Program-made: the position numbers and the translations under genes | Notes under the pieces: model-generated | Told to the model about the DNA's origin: nothing | The model's input: only the letters and a program-made list of their open reading frames with translations | The model's database searches: none | In this document: positions 20,925 to 30,406 of the stretch, one piece after another | Layout of the letters: each line of letters begins with the position of its first letter | Position numbering within the stretch: the first letter of the stretch is position 1 | Origin: Pontimonas sp. | Lineage (GTDB): Bacteria > Actinomycetota > Actinomycetes > Actinomycetales > Microbacteriaceae | DNA: 64,000 bases | NCBI GenBank assembly: GCA_018402295.1 | Contig: JAGYJI010000005.1 | Coordinates: 1-64,000 of the forward strand | Direction of reading: 5' to 3'

Positions 20925-21872
20925 TTAGCTGTGAAGCACTTCGTTCAAATCGACACCGTGTCCATCTCGGGCGAGGACCTCCACTGCCCCAGACAAAGAG
21001 TTTCTCCTGAACAGAAGATTGTTTTGTCCGCTGAGCTCCCCAGCTTTGACCTCCCTGCTGTCACCAGACGACATCACACGCACTTTGGTGCCAGCAGTCA
21101 CATAAAGCCCGGCCTCAACAACACAGTCATCACCCAGGGAAATTCCGATACCGGAGTTTGCCCCCAAGAGGCACCGCTGTCCGACGGAAATCACGTCTTT
21201 TCCACCGCCAGACAGAGTTCCCATAATGGAGGCTCCGCCTCCAATGTCGGTTCCATCCCCAATGACAACGCCTTGGGAAATTCGGCCCTCGATCATGGAG
21301 GTTCCAAGGGTGCCTGCGTTAAAGTTCACAAATCCCTCGTGCATCACGGTGGTGCCAGGTGCCAGGTGGGCACCCAGTCGAACCCGTGCGGCGTCCGCGA
21401 TGCGGACTCTAGAAGGCGTGACGTAGTTCAGGAGCGGGGGAAAACGATCCAGGCTGGTGATCATGGCCCCTGATTCCATCAGTGCCATTCGATGGGACTC
21501 ATAGAACTCGGGAGACACCGGTCCGCGCGTGGTGAACGCGACAATAGGCAGCAACCCGAAGATTCCCTCGAGGTTGAGAGAATTCGGTGCCACAAGACAG
21601 TGGCTCAGCAGGTGCAGTCTGAGATAAGCATCTGACGTTGACTGCGGGGGGCTCTCGAGGTCAATGACCGTGGTGACGCCTGTTCGGATGATTCCCCTGG
21701 AATCATCCGAACCTTCCAGAGCTGCTAAGTCGGTGGGAATGAGGTGGGGGTCAAAGTTTGCGGGTGGTTCTCCCAGGTGAGGCTTCGGAAACCAGGTGTC
21801 GAGCACCGTGTTGGTGTCTGTGCTGATGGTGGCAATCCCATAGCCCCACGCACGTGACTCTGCCGTTTCCAT
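20925..21872 (-). CDS. dapD: Tetrahydrodipicolinate N-succinyltransferase
   Basis: Succinyl-CoA-dependent step of the lysine/diaminopimelate pathway, feeding DapC and DapE. 315 residues, the actinobacterial DapD length. The N-terminal half reads AWGYGIATIS and HLLSHCLVAPNSLNLEGIF. The C-terminal half is a left-handed beta-helix of hexapeptide repeats (GTTVMHEGFVNFNAGTLGTS, EGRISQGVVIGDGTDIGGGA). Divergent from dapE with only 45 bp between the starts, so they likely share a control region. Confidence 0.93.
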   Translation of the reverse strand: METAESRAWGYGIATISTDTNTVLDTWFPKPHLGEPPANFDPHLIPTDLAALEGSDDSRGIIRTGVTTVIDLESPPQSTSDAYLRLHLLSHCLVAPNSLNLEGIFGLLPIVAFTTRGPVSPEFYESHRMALMESGAMITSLDRFPPLLNYVTPSRVRIADAARVRLGAHLAPGTTVMHEGFVNFNAGTLGTSMIEGRISQGVVIGDGTDIGGGASIMGTLSGGGKDVISVGQRCLLGANSGIGISLGDDCVVEAGLYVTAGTKVRVMSSGDSREVKAGELSGQNNLLFRRNSLSGAVEVLARDGHGVDLNEVLHS

Positions 21873-21917
21873 AGAGCCAGGGTACCCGGCTCAACACGCC
21901 CCATTACACTTGAGCGC

Positions 21918-22993
21918 ATGTCTGGCGCCCCTTTCACCCTGGATACAACCGCGCCTGTCGCCGAGCTCGCTGCGGCACTCATCAATGCTCCGAGCCCCTC
22001 GGGCCACGAGGCGGAGCTTGCCGATGCCATCGAAGCCCGGCTGCGTGAAACCACCCATCTGGAGGTCCTCAGACATGGCAACACGGTTGCTGCGAGGACA
22101 TCACAGGGACTGCCCTCCAGGGTTGTGTGGGCGGGGCATATCGACACTGTTCCCGCGAACGGAAATGACTCAGCCACGATCGCTGATGGGGTTCTGAGTG
22201 GCCGAGGATCAGTCGATATGAAATCAGGCGTGGCTATTGGGCTGAAACTCGCCATTGAACTTGTGGACCCGGCAGTGGATGTCACGTGGATCTTTTATGA
22301 CAACGAAGAGGTGGAGAGCTCTAAGAACGGCCTTGGGTTGTTCGGTGCCGCACACCCCGAGTGGGTAAAGGGCGACTTCGCCATCGTGGGAGAGCCCAGC
22401 AACGGCATCGTCGAGGGTGGCTGCAACGGGACCCTACGTGTGGAGGTCAGTGCTACTGGCACGAGAGCGCACTCCGCGAGGTCCTGGAAGGGTGACAACG
22501 CTATTCACCGGGCTCAGGAGATCCTTGACCGACTGGTGTCCTACAAGCCCGCCACTGTTGACGTTGACGGGCTTGCCTATCGCGAGGGCATGAATGCTGT
22601 GGCAATCAGCGGGGAGTGGCCGGCAACGTTATTCCTGATCTGTGCACCGTCACCGTGAACTACCGGTTCGCGCCAGATAAGAGTGCCTCTGAAGCCATCG
22701 CCCACGTGCGAGAGCTTTTCGAGGGTTTTGAGGTTGTCGTGGTGGACGAAGCTCCTGGCGCCCGCCCCGGGCTCACCCATCCCCTGGTGCAGGAGTTTGT
22801 GGACGCCCTCGGCGTCGAGGTTGCCCCCAAATACGGCTGGACGGATGTTGCGCGCTTTGGTGAGTGGGGGATACCGGCACTCAACTATGGCCCAGGAGAC
22901 CCATCCCTCGCCCATGCTGATGATGAACGCGTCGAGATCGCGCAGATTGAGGCCTGCTATCAAGGTCTGAAGAGCTGGCTCAGCTCACACTGA
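21918..22993 (+). pseudogene. dapE: Succinyl-diaminopimelate desuccinylase, one frameshift
   Basis: Zn-dependent M20-family hydrolase that releases L,L-diaminopimelate. Metal and active-site motifs: VWAGHIDTVPANG, GRGSVDMKSGVAIGLKL, and YDNEEVESSKNGLG with the catalytic and metal-binding acids. The C-terminal part, in the next frame, reads IPDLCTVTVNYRFAPDKSA and GWTDVARFGEWGIPALNYGP. Together about 358 residues. The frame breaks near 22612, where a G run (GGGG) appears one base short for SGGVAGN. Flanking conservation suggests an artefact. Confidence 0.92.
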
Positions 22994-23070
22994 GGCTCAC
23001 TGGATTTTCCTTGACCCGGGTTTTCGGGGATAATAGGGGTTTAGAGCAGATCTATGAGGAGAATCCTGTC

Positions 23071-23241
23071 ATGGCAGCAATGAAGCCCAGAACCGGTGAT
23101 GGACCCATGGAGGCTGTCAAAGAAGGTCGTCTGATTATCGTGAAGGTCCCACTTGAGGGCGGCGGACGCCTTGTCGTGTCGGTCAACGACGCTGAAGCTC
23201 AGGAGCTCCACGACCAGCTCGCGGGAGCACTCGGAAAGTAA
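23071..23241 (+). CDS. DUF3117 small conserved protein
   Basis: 56 residues from ATG 23071, with a GAGGAG ribosome site at about 23056-23062. The sequence (MAAMKPRTGDGPMEAVKEGR, then IIVKVPLEGGGRLVVSVN) matches the short, highly conserved actinobacterial DUF3117 family almost end to end. No function is established. The position next to an O-methyltransferase and near tatB and mrp parallels the Rv1220c-tatB neighbourhood of mycobacteria, without sigE, rseA or htrA here. Confidence 0.9.
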   Translation: MAAMKPRTGDGPMEAVKEGRLIIVKVPLEGGGRLVVSVNDAEAQELHDQLAGALGK

Positions 23242-23249
23242 TCTCTGCC

Positions 23250-23879
23250 CTAGGGCAAGCGGACGATGTGCACGAGGCCATCGCCGATGAGATTCACGGT
23301 GTGCAGCACATCGTCGCGGTCCTCAAGAGCTTTGAGTAGCCAGCGGTAGGCAGAAGTCTTGTCATCCCGTTTCGCGGGGTCAGCCACGAGGTCATCACCT
23401 AAGACCCCGACAACAATGACGCTGCCGCGGGGTTTCACCAGCGATAACCCGTGATCAACATAGGCCTGGGCGTTCTGGAAGTCAGCATCAATGACGACGA
23501 GGTCATAGCTGGCCTCATTCATCTTGGGAAGGACATCCAAGGCCTTTTCGGTGATCAAGCGCACCTTAGAGGTGGGGATTTCGGCTTCCGTCAGAATCTC
23601 TCGAACACTCACGTGGTGGTCAAGTTCAGAGTCAATCGAGGTGATGTGGGCGTCGGGGCAGGCCTGAGCCAGCCACAGTGTCCCCACACCGAGCCCTGTT
23701 CCCACCTCGATGATGCTCTTCGCATCAAGAGAGGTGGCAATGGTGGCGATGTATTGGCCAGCACTCGCCGTAATGGGGTCCACACCGTGCTCCAGTGAGG
23801 CTTTTCTCGCTCTTTCGATGTCAGCATCCTCACCCACGCGCTCTTCAATGAAGCGCCAGCTGAGTTCTTTGTCTGACAT
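23250..23879 (-). CDS. SAM-dependent O-methyltransferase
   Basis: About 209 residues. Class I methyltransferase fold of the caffeoyl-CoA O-methyltransferase-like family: SIIEVGTGLGVGTLWLAQ (SAM-binding motif I), HITSIDSELDHH, and YDLVVIDADFQNAQAYVDHG with the metal-associated Asp. I prefer ATG 23879 (MSDKELSWRF) over a TTG four codons upstream. It resembles mycobacterial Rv1220c. The methyl acceptor is unknown. Convergent with DUF3117 (8 bp) and divergent from tatB. Confidence 0.85.
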   Translation of the reverse strand: MSDKELSWRFIEERVGEDADIERARKASLEHGVDPITASAGQYIATIATSLDAKSIIEVGTGLGVGTLWLAQACPDAHITSIDSELDHHVSVREILTEAEIPTSKVRLITEKALDVLPKMNEASYDLVVIDADFQNAQAYVDHGLSLVKPRGSVIVVGVLGDDLVADPAKRDDKTSAYRWLLKALEDRDDVLHTVNLIGDGLVHIVRLP

Positions 23880-23960
23880 GCCTGTCCCCAATTCTTGCCC
23901 GGTAACTCCTTGGTAGGAAGCCTAGGGCGGTGGCCCAGGTCTTCCGGTTATTGTTAGGGG

Positions 23961-24316
23961 GTGTCTTTCGGGCTGACTATTGAAAAACTGCTGGTGATTG
24001 GCATCATCGCGCTGTTTCTGATTGGCCCCGACCGACTTCCCGCCTATTCAGCTCAATTTGGCCGCCTTGTTCGGCAACTTCGGGACATGGCCTCGGGGCT
24101 AAGGGTCGCATGCGTGAAGAGCTGGGCCCGGACTTTGATGACATGGACTGGAAGAAACTAGACCCCCGTCAATATGACCCACGGCGCATCATCCGAGAAG
24201 CCCTTCAGGAGAGCCCGGACACTCCAGCCGAAGCTGTGGCCGCGCCCGTGGTGATGGAATCTGCGCTTACCCAGAAACGTAAACGCCTCCAGACGAGGCA
24301 CTCCGGCTCCTTTTGA
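23961..24316 (+). pseudogene. tatB: Sec-independent protein translocase TatB, one frameshift
   Basis: Component of the twin-arginine translocon. GTG 23961 starts MSFGLTIEKLLVIGIIALFL, one N-terminal membrane helix, followed by the conserved IGPDRLP and the amphipathic RLVRQLRDMASG. Near 24090 the frame breaks, where a G run appears one base short; the next frame continues RMREELGPDFDDMDW and ARRII-like charged sequence, ending in TGA 24314-24316. The final codons may also be shifted: one frame over they read APFDPDA, a common actinobacterial TatB ending. Followed at once by a strong terminator. Confidence 0.85.
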
Positions 24317-24323
24317 CCCTGAC

Positions 24324-24348
24324 GCCTCCTGGGCGAGGAGGCTTCTTT
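24324..24348 (+). terminator. Rho-independent terminator after tatB
   Basis: A perfect 7-bp stem (GCCTCCT 24324-24330 with AGGAGGC 24336-24342), a 5-base loop GGGCG, and then TTCTTT. It lies just past the tatB stop and at the 3' edge of the convergent mrp gene, which suits termination of the plus-strand transcript. Confidence 0.65.
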
Positions 24349-25397
24349 CCGGCAGAGCGAGTCGCCTCCTCGAATAATTGCGCCCGCAATGCGGGCAATC
24401 TCCTCAGCGCCGGGGCATCAGGTTTCGCTGATTACCAGCGGAACACCCGCATCGCCTGCTTCTCGAAGCGTTCTCGAGCGGGACACTCCCCATCAACGGC
24501 ACTCCCAGCCGGGTTGCGGTTTCTTCTACACCTGAGCGAAAACGTCAAAGCTACTTCCATCGGGAGCGTAGTGGCCGACATGTTTTCAATCACACCGAAC
24601 CTTCAGCCCGTTTGACGGCCAACGTCTCTGAGCGCCAGGCCACATCGGTAGATTTTTGAGGGTGATTACTACAATTTCGGCATGGGGGGAGGGAGTTGCC
24701 CGACAGAAGTAGCGATGTCGCCAGTACGGGGAGGTCAGGAAAAAGAAAATCAATGTCGCCGAAGTATGCCTCCGGTCACAAACTGTTCCAGTGTCCGGTG
24801 AAGCAGTGGGCCTCGCCATGCAACAGCTTGATCGGTTTCCAGAAACATCCCAATCAGAAAGTACCTTCATGTCAGAAGGCAACCGGGGGCAAAGTCGCCG
24901 CTAATCAATTCGGGTGGGGTGGAGCCTTGAAGGCCGAGAAGGCCTGGGATGGAAAACCCAAACACATCAGCGTCGATGATTCCCACCCGGAAACCTTGCT
25001 GGGGTGGCGTTCCTGCCGTTGACAGTGATGGATGATTTGCCGACCCCGCCTTTGCCACTGGTGATGGCAATGACTCGGGTGAGGAATCGGGAGTGAAAGC
25101 ACGATGGGTTTTGTCCGCGACCGCAGGCGGGTGATGAGGCCTTCACGCCGCTCGGGACTCATGACTCCCATGGAGAGTTCCACCATCAGCCCGCCTGACG
25201 CAGACTCAGAGCCTTGCGACGCCATTCGATAGAGGCCGCGGCCGGGCATCCACGATCGTCAGCAGAACACTCACTGTCACAGCGGTGTCGGTGACGTCCA
25301 CGCTTTCGACCATGTCGAGTTCGGTGATGGGAGCTCGAAGCTCCGGGTCGATGACCGTGGCGAGAGCTTGGGTGATGGTTTCGATCGATACCGCCAC
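24330..25397 (-). pseudogene. mrp: Mrp/ApbC-family iron-sulfur carrier ATPase, heavily frameshifted
   Basis: P-loop ATPase that delivers Fe-S clusters. From ATG 25397 the N-terminal MIP18 domain reads ALATVIDPELRAPITELDMV. In other frames come GCPAAASIEWRRKAL, the region of the Walker A motif (SGKGGVGKS-like, near 25040-25075, garbled), FRVGIIDADVFGFSIPGLLG, and KVLSMGMF-like and PPGTGDI-like remnants at 24600-24880. The tail includes EEIARIAGAIIR near 24370-24410. Expected length of about 355 residues matches the span. More indels occur here than in any neighbouring gene after 7 kb. The 3' end is uncertain. The synteny tatB-mrp-mgtE is typical of actinobacteria. Confidence 0.75.
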
Positions 25398-25457
25398 GAA
25401 ACCTCCTCACACTGCGCGGGTGTCAAGCCTAAGCCAGCGGGGTGTGAGAATGGTGGG

Positions 25458-25964
25458 GTGAGTCAGACCAACCGTTTCGGAGGGCGTCGAACAGACGCCG
25501 CCTTTCGCATCCCCGAGGGTGAAACTCTCGCGACGTTCCCCGGTTATCCCGAAGCCCAGGCGTTAGTCAACTCTCTGGTCACTCACGGTGTCCCCGCACA
25601 GGCGCTCTCCATCGTGGGAGCAGATGTGACCCTGGTGGAGCGCGTCACCGGAAAGATTGGCTATGGTCGAGCGGCCCTGTCCTCCGCCATGAGTGGATCC
25701 TGGCTCGGAGTCCTCGCGGGACTGGTGTTTGTCATCATCAGTCCGACCGACATCATCACCCCCATCGTCGGTGGTCTGTTCATTGGTGCAGGTGTGGGCA
25801 TGGTTGTCGGAATGCTGATCTTCACCTTCTCGAAGGGCCCCAAGCGCCTCTTTCGCTCCATGCAGCAGGTCATTGCGCAGTCCTATCGGGTGGTGGTGGA
25901 ACCTCAGCAACACTCCCAGGCCGTGACGGCAATGGAGTCCAGCGACGCAGACAGCGAGTCCTAA
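25458..25964 (+). CDS. General stress protein 17M-like membrane-associated protein
   Basis: 168 residues from GTG 25458 (MSQTNRFGGRR). An N-terminal soluble domain resembling the GSP17M/YflT family (TLATFPGYPEAQALVNSLVT, then AQALSIVGADVTLVERVTG) is followed by two hydrophobic segments at about residues 80-97 and 102-122 (LGVLAGLVFVIISP, GGLFIGAGVGMVVGMLIF). Stress-linked in Bacillus; no biochemical activity is known. Its TAA overlaps the mgtE ATG by one base, an arrangement often seen in actinobacteria and suggesting coupled expression. Confidence 0.8.
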   Translation: MSQTNRFGGRRTDAAFRIPEGETLATFPGYPEAQALVNSLVTHGVPAQALSIVGADVTLVERVTGKIGYGRAALSSAMSGSWLGVLAGLVFVIISPTDIITPIVGGLFIGAGVGMVVGMLIFTFSKGPKRLFRSMQQVIAQSYRVVVEPQQHSQAVTAMESSDADSES

Positions 25965-27304
25965 TGGACGACACAGACGACCAGGATCTGAGGGAAGCGC
26001 TCTCCAGTGGCAATGTGGGAAACATTGCCACCTGGTTAGAAGAGCGCCCGCCCCACGACATTGCCGAGGAATTCACGCGCTTGGACTCGGTCCAATCAGC
26101 TCTGGTCTGGCGTCTGCTGAATCAGGACCGAGCGCTCGAGGTTTTTGAAGAGTTGGGCGTTCAGGAGCAGCAGGAGCTGCTCAATGGAATGCGGGACCAA
26201 GCGTTCCGCGAAATTCTGGAGTCCATGGACCCGGATGATCGGGCTCGCATGCTCGGTGAGGCTCCCGCAACCTTTGCCCACCGTGTTCTCCAGGGCTTGA
26301 GCGCCAAAGAACGAGCGATGACAGCGTCCCTCTTGGGATACCCAGAGGATTCCGTTGGCCGGGTGATGAGTCCCGAGGTTGTCACCATTCCCGAGTCCAC
26401 CCCCGTTCCCGACATCGTGAAAGTGATCAAGCGCAAAGGCAAGGATGCCGAGACCATCGACATCCTTGCGGTGGTGGATCGCTCCCGGAAGCTTGTTGGG
26501 GTGATGGAGCTGAGCCAAGTGGTGATGGCTGATGAGGACCTCACCGCAGGAGATCTCGCCGACGAGAATGCCCCAACACTTGCGGCCACCGATGACGCAG
26601 AGGGGGCTGCCCGACTGGTGCAGGAAACGAATCGCCTGGGTCTTGTTGTTGTTGATTCTGAAACCCGAGTGCTCGGTGTCCTCACCGTCGATGACGCACT
26701 GGAACTCATTGAGGAAGCAGACACGGAGGACGTGGCCCGGCAGGCCGCCACCCTTCCCTCGTCTGGCCACTATCTCTCGGCGAGCCCCATCCGGCTAGCC
26801 GGGCTGCGTGTTGTGTGGCTGCTGATTCTGATTGTGGCGGCCACCTTGACCGTCTCCGTTCTTCAACTTTTTGAGACCTCACTGGAGGCTGTGACCGCGC
26901 TCGCCCTGTTCATCCCGTTGTTGGTGGGAACAGGAGGAAACGTGGGCGCCCAGGCTGCCACCAGCGCGGTGCGAGCGCTGGCTGTGGGTGAGGTGAGGCC
27001 CTCTGATGCTCTTCGGGTCGCCTGGCGTGAATCGCGGGTGGGTCTGTTGCTCGGGCTCGTTCTCGGTGCTCTGGCGTTTGGCGCGGGGTGGATTGTGGCA
27101 GGAATACCGGTGGGTCTTGTGGTGGGGATTTCCGTAATTTTGGTCTGTATTTGGGCTGCCACTGTGGGTTCCTTGATGCCCTTGATGGCCCGCGCACTCA
27201 GCATTGACCCCGCGGTGATTTCCGCTCCACTGGTGACCACCCTGGTCGATGCGACCGGTCTGGTGATTTATTTCCTGGTGGCCGGAGTAATACTGGGCAT
27301 CTAG
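25964..27304 (+). CDS. mgtE: Magnesium transporter MgtE
   Basis: Mg2+-gated magnesium channel, 446 residues. The N-terminal MgtE superhelical domain spans about residues 20-125 (PPHDIAEEF, ILESMDPDDRARML). A CBS-domain pair lies at about 130-255 (VGRVMSPEVVTIPES, GVLTVDDALELIEEADTED). Five membrane segments follow residue 280. The pore signature is LVGTGGNVGAQAATSAVRAL. All three parts are present, so cytosolic Mg2+ sensing should be intact. One-base overlap with the upstream stress protein gene. Confidence 0.94.
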   Translation: MDDTDDQDLREALSSGNVGNIATWLEERPPHDIAEEFTRLDSVQSALVWRLLNQDRALEVFEELGVQEQQELLNGMRDQAFREILESMDPDDRARMLGEAPATFAHRVLQGLSAKERAMTASLLGYPEDSVGRVMSPEVVTIPESTPVPDIVKVIKRKGKDAETIDILAVVDRSRKLVGVMELSQVVMADEDLTAGDLADENAPTLAATDDAEGAARLVQETNRLGLVVVDSETRVLGVLTVDDALELIEEADTEDVARQAATLPSSGHYLSASPIRLAGLRVVWLLILIVAATLTVSVLQLFETSLEAVTALALFIPLLVGTGGNVGAQAATSAVRALAVGEVRPSDALRVAWRESRVGLLLGLVLGALAFGAGWIVAGIPVGLVVGISVILVCIWAATVGSLMPLMARALSIDPAVISAPLVTTLVDATGLVIYFLVAGVILGI

Positions 27305-27353
27305 CTGGGGATAACTTTTCTCAGCCCGGTGGCATTCGCGCCACAGTTGTCTG

Positions 27354-28337
27354 ATGCAGACTGCGGCGCTCACGAGTCCCCCAACCCTCGATGATTTGGT
27401 TGCTGACCCAGCACTGGAGGAAGTCTGGGTCAATGGGCCAGACCAAGTGTTTGTCGCCGAGGGTGGCGTCTCTCGGTCTGTGCCGATGGCTCTCACCGCC
27501 ATGGACATCAGAGGTTTCGTGGAACGGGTGCTCCGCCAGACCGGACGCCGGGTCGATGTGTCGAGCCCTTTCGTTGACGCTTCACTGCCCGATGGGTCCA
27601 GGCTCCATGTGGTGATTCCTGACATCACCAAAGAACACTGGTCCGTCAACATTCGGAAGTTCTCCCAGTCACTTCGAGGCCTCGGAGACTTGGTTGCAGG
27701 TGGGGGTGCTCAGTCACGAAGCGGCTGACTATCTGCGAGATGCAGTCGCCAGCGGACAGAGCGTCTTGGTCTCGGGCGCCACTCAAGCAGGGAAAACAAC
27801 CATGCTGATGGCGCTCCTCGATGCCATTTCGCACTCGGAGCGAATCGTCACCGTGGAGGAAACCTTTGAGCTGGCTCTGCACCGACCCGATCACGTCGGA
27901 ATGCAATGTCGAGGAGAGAGCTTGGAGGGAACCGGCGAGGTCACGCTCCGCCGGCTTGTGAAAGAAGCCCTCCGGATGAGACCGGATCGGCTCGTGGTGG
28001 GGAGGTGCGAGAAGCCGAAGCGCTCGATTTGCTCATAGCCCTCAACTCGGGATTACCCGGGATGTGTTCCATCCACGCCAAAAGTGCTCACCATGCTTTG
28101 GTAAAGCTCTGCACGCTTCCCCTGCTGGCAGGGCGCAACATTGACCATTCGTTTGTGTTGCCCACCGTTGCCGGCACCATTGATCTGGTCGTGCACCTCC
28201 AACGAGGTGCTGATGGTGTTCGACGAGTCATGGACATCATCGCTCCCACCGGTGTTGTGGTGGACGGGGCCATCGAATCACGGCCCGTCTTTCACCGAGA
28301 GGGTGAACACCTCGTCGATATGCGGGAAGAGCAGTGA
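27354..28337 (+). pseudogene. tadA: TadA/CpaF-family pilus assembly ATPase, two frameshifts
   Basis: Secretion-type ATPase powering Flp/Tad pilus assembly. The first frame reads EEVWVNGPDQVFVAEGG and DASLPDGSRLHVVIP. The second holds Walker A (SGATQAGKTTM), VTVEETFEL and RRLVKEALRMRPDRLVVG. The third holds the His-box region MCSIHAKSAHHAL and VDLVVHLQR-like sequence. Frames change near 27700 and 28005. The joined length of about 328 residues is slightly short for the actinobacterial family. First gene of a six-gene tad operon; it overlaps tadB by 4 bp. No CpaE/Ssd-like gene precedes it. Confidence 0.88.
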
Positions 28338-29236
28338 GTCCTCAGAGCCTCATCCTGGGTGCGGCGCTGGGGAGTGGGCTGTGGCTGCTGATGTCCGCGA
28401 TTGTCTCTCTGCGCACACCGCTCACCACAGAGCACACCCTCTCGCCCCCACCTGGTTCGCCTCGGACACAGGATCACCTCCCCACGCTCACGGCTCTGTT
28501 GGACGAAGCGGGCATCGAGAAAGTCGATGCCCGCGTTCTTCTCGCGGGAGGAGTGTTGGGAGGAATACTGTCGGGGCTTCTCGTGGTGGTACTCATTCCC
28601 ATTCCGACACTGGGAGTTATCGCAGCCTGCGTGGTTCCCCTGGCGGGATTTTCCTACCTGAAGCGTCTCAAAGCCCAACGGGCCACCAGGCTTCGACGAG
28701 CGTGGCCAGGGGTCATCGACCATCTTCGTGCGGGGGTTCGCTCCGGTCATGATGTGACCGGAGCGCTGATAGCGCTGCCCGGGTCCCTCCCGCGGGATAT
28801 CTCTGGTCCGGTGGGAGCGTTTGATCGAGATATTGCCCGGGGGCTTGGCACCGATGAAGCCCTGGGCGATTTGGGTCGGCGACTTGCCGACCCCGTGGCG
28901 GATCGGATTGTCGAAGTTCTTCGCATGGCTCATGAGGTGGGGGGAGTGAACCTCCCTGGCGTCTTGCTGGAGCTCCAAAAGAGTGTGCGACTCGATATTG
29001 CTGTTCGAGAGGACGCGCACGCGAAACAATCCTGGATCCGATCAGCCTCAGTCCTGGCGGTCTGCGCACCCTGGGCTGTCTTGCTCCTCATTGGCACCAG
29101 GGAAGCCACCCTGAGTGCGTATCAAAGCCCGGAGGGCGCTGGAATCCTTCTGGTGGGGGCCATCGTGAGCGCGGTGGCTTTTGGCATGATGAAGAAAATT
29201 GGCTCCCTCCCCACACAACAGCGGTGGCTTGCATGA
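28334..29236 (+). CDS. tadB: TadB-like type II secretion F domain membrane protein
   Basis: Inner-membrane platform protein of the Tad pilus. 300 residues from GTG 28334. Hydrophobic helices occur at about residues 5-22, 70-92 and 94-110, and two near the C-terminus (SVLAVCAPWAVLLLIG; ILLVGAIVSAVAFGMM). The cytoplasmic F domain has WPGVIDHLRAGVRSGHDVTGAL and ADRIVEVLRMAHEVGGVNLP. Overlaps tadA and tadC by 4 bp each, so the three are translationally coupled. Confidence 0.85.
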   Translation: MSPQSLILGAALGSGLWLLMSAIVSLRTPLTTEHTLSPPPGSPRTQDHLPTLTALLDEAGIEKVDARVLLAGGVLGGILSGLLVVVLIPIPTLGVIAACVVPLAGFSYLKRLKAQRATRLRRAWPGVIDHLRAGVRSGHDVTGALIALPGSLPRDISGPVGAFDRDIARGLGTDEALGDLGRRLADPVADRIVEVLRMAHEVGGVNLPGVLLELQKSVRLDIAVREDAHAKQSWIRSASVLAVCAPWAVLLLIGTREATLSAYQSPEGAGILLVGAIVSAVAFGMMKKIGSLPTQQRWLA

Positions 29237-30164
29237 CACCGGAAGTGCTGCTTCTGGGCCTGGTTCTCGGGTGTGGGTTATGGATGGTGGCTTCTCTGCT
29301 CATCCCCGCGCCGAAACCTTCCCTGGCCCAGCGGATTGCGCCCTATCTGCTGGATGTTTCCGCTGAAGCGCGAGAGATCCATCACGGACCAGAGCGCAAT
29401 CCCCTGGTTATTGCGGGGATTGTTCTGTCCCCGATGCTTCTCACCCTCGCAACGCGAGTAGATGCTGTGTTGGGCGGACGGGACTCGCAGCGGGTTGTCT
29501 TTGGACGATCCGGCCGGCTGGAGAAGTTTGAGGACTATCGACTGCGACGAGCTGTGTTCGTGGGGAGCGCATCAATGGGGGGTGGCCTCTTGGGAGTTGC
29601 TCTGACTCTGGGGTCTTCAGTTCCTGTGGGAGCGAGCGTCCTCGGTGGCGTTATGGTCGCTGCGCTTCTCACCCTTGTCGCCCACGATTCTGCTCTGTCT
29701 CGCCAAGCGGCGAGGCGTTCTGAGCGCATCAGAGAAGAGTTCCCCACCCTGCTGGAACTGTTGGGGTTATCCCTTGCAGCGGGCGACTCACTCCCGAGAG
29801 CTCTTTTTCGAGTGTCTCGGCGCGCTCACGGTGAACTCGGTCGAGAGTGGGCTCGAGTGATGGAGGAGGTCGATGGCGGAGCCATGCTGGGCTCTGCTCT
29901 CCGAGAATCAGCGCTGCGGATGGGAAGCCCTCCGGTCGCAGCGTTTGTGGAGCACCTCGCTCAAGCCCTGGATCGCGGTGCTCCCTGGCTGAGGTGATTC
30001 AGGCTCATGGTTCTGACGCTCAGGCTGATTATTCCCGGTCACTGGTCGATAAAGCGGGTAAAGCGGAGGTTTCGATGCTGGTTCCCATGGTGCTGCTGAT
30101 TCTTCCCATCACCGTGATTTTTGCAGTGTATCCAGGGCTGCAAGCCCTGGAATTTGGGCTCTGA
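29233..30164 (+). pseudogene. tadC: TadC-like type II secretion F domain protein, one frameshift
   Basis: Second membrane platform protein of the Tad pilus. ATG 29233 overlaps the tadB stop. Membrane segments near the N-terminus (LLLGLVLGCGLWMVASLLIP) and at about residues 110-155. The F domain has RIREEFPTLLELLGLSLAAGDSLPRAL. The frame breaks near 29987, where a C appears missing after GAPLAEV; the next frame continues GKAEVSMLVPMVLLILPITV and ends at TGA 30162-30164. Joined length about 310 residues. Confidence 0.85.
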
Positions 30165-30220
30165 TGCCACCCTGTGGAGAAAAACTGATGTCGGCACTGG
30201 GCAACCGTTAGCGTCACCCT

Positions 30221-30406
30221 ATGAACACACCACACCACAACCTTCCCCAGTCTCTCGCCGCGTCGAATCCTGAGAGAGGAGATGTCCCCGGCTGGGTTCT
30301 GATCACCCTGATGACCGCAGGACTTGTCGTCGTCATCTGGTCGGCAGCGGGACCAGCACTCTCGGGAGTTTTCGAGCAGGCCATCACGCGCGTGACAGGG
30401 TTTTGA
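30221..30406 (+). CDS. DUF4244/Flp-like pilin candidate
   Basis: 61 residues: a short hydrophilic leader with PERGDVPGWVLIT, then one hydrophobic stretch (LMTAGLVVVIWSAAGPALSGVF). This is the size, position and layout of the actinobacterial DUF4244 proteins that occupy the Flp prepilin slot between tadC and tadE. The G-D-V-P-G region before the helix could be a prepilin processing site, though no peptidase gene is in this window. Overlaps the following TadE frame by 4 bp. Confidence 0.7.
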   Translation: MNTPHHNLPQSLAASNPERGDVPGWVLITLMTAGLVVVIWSAAGPALSGVFEQAITRVTGF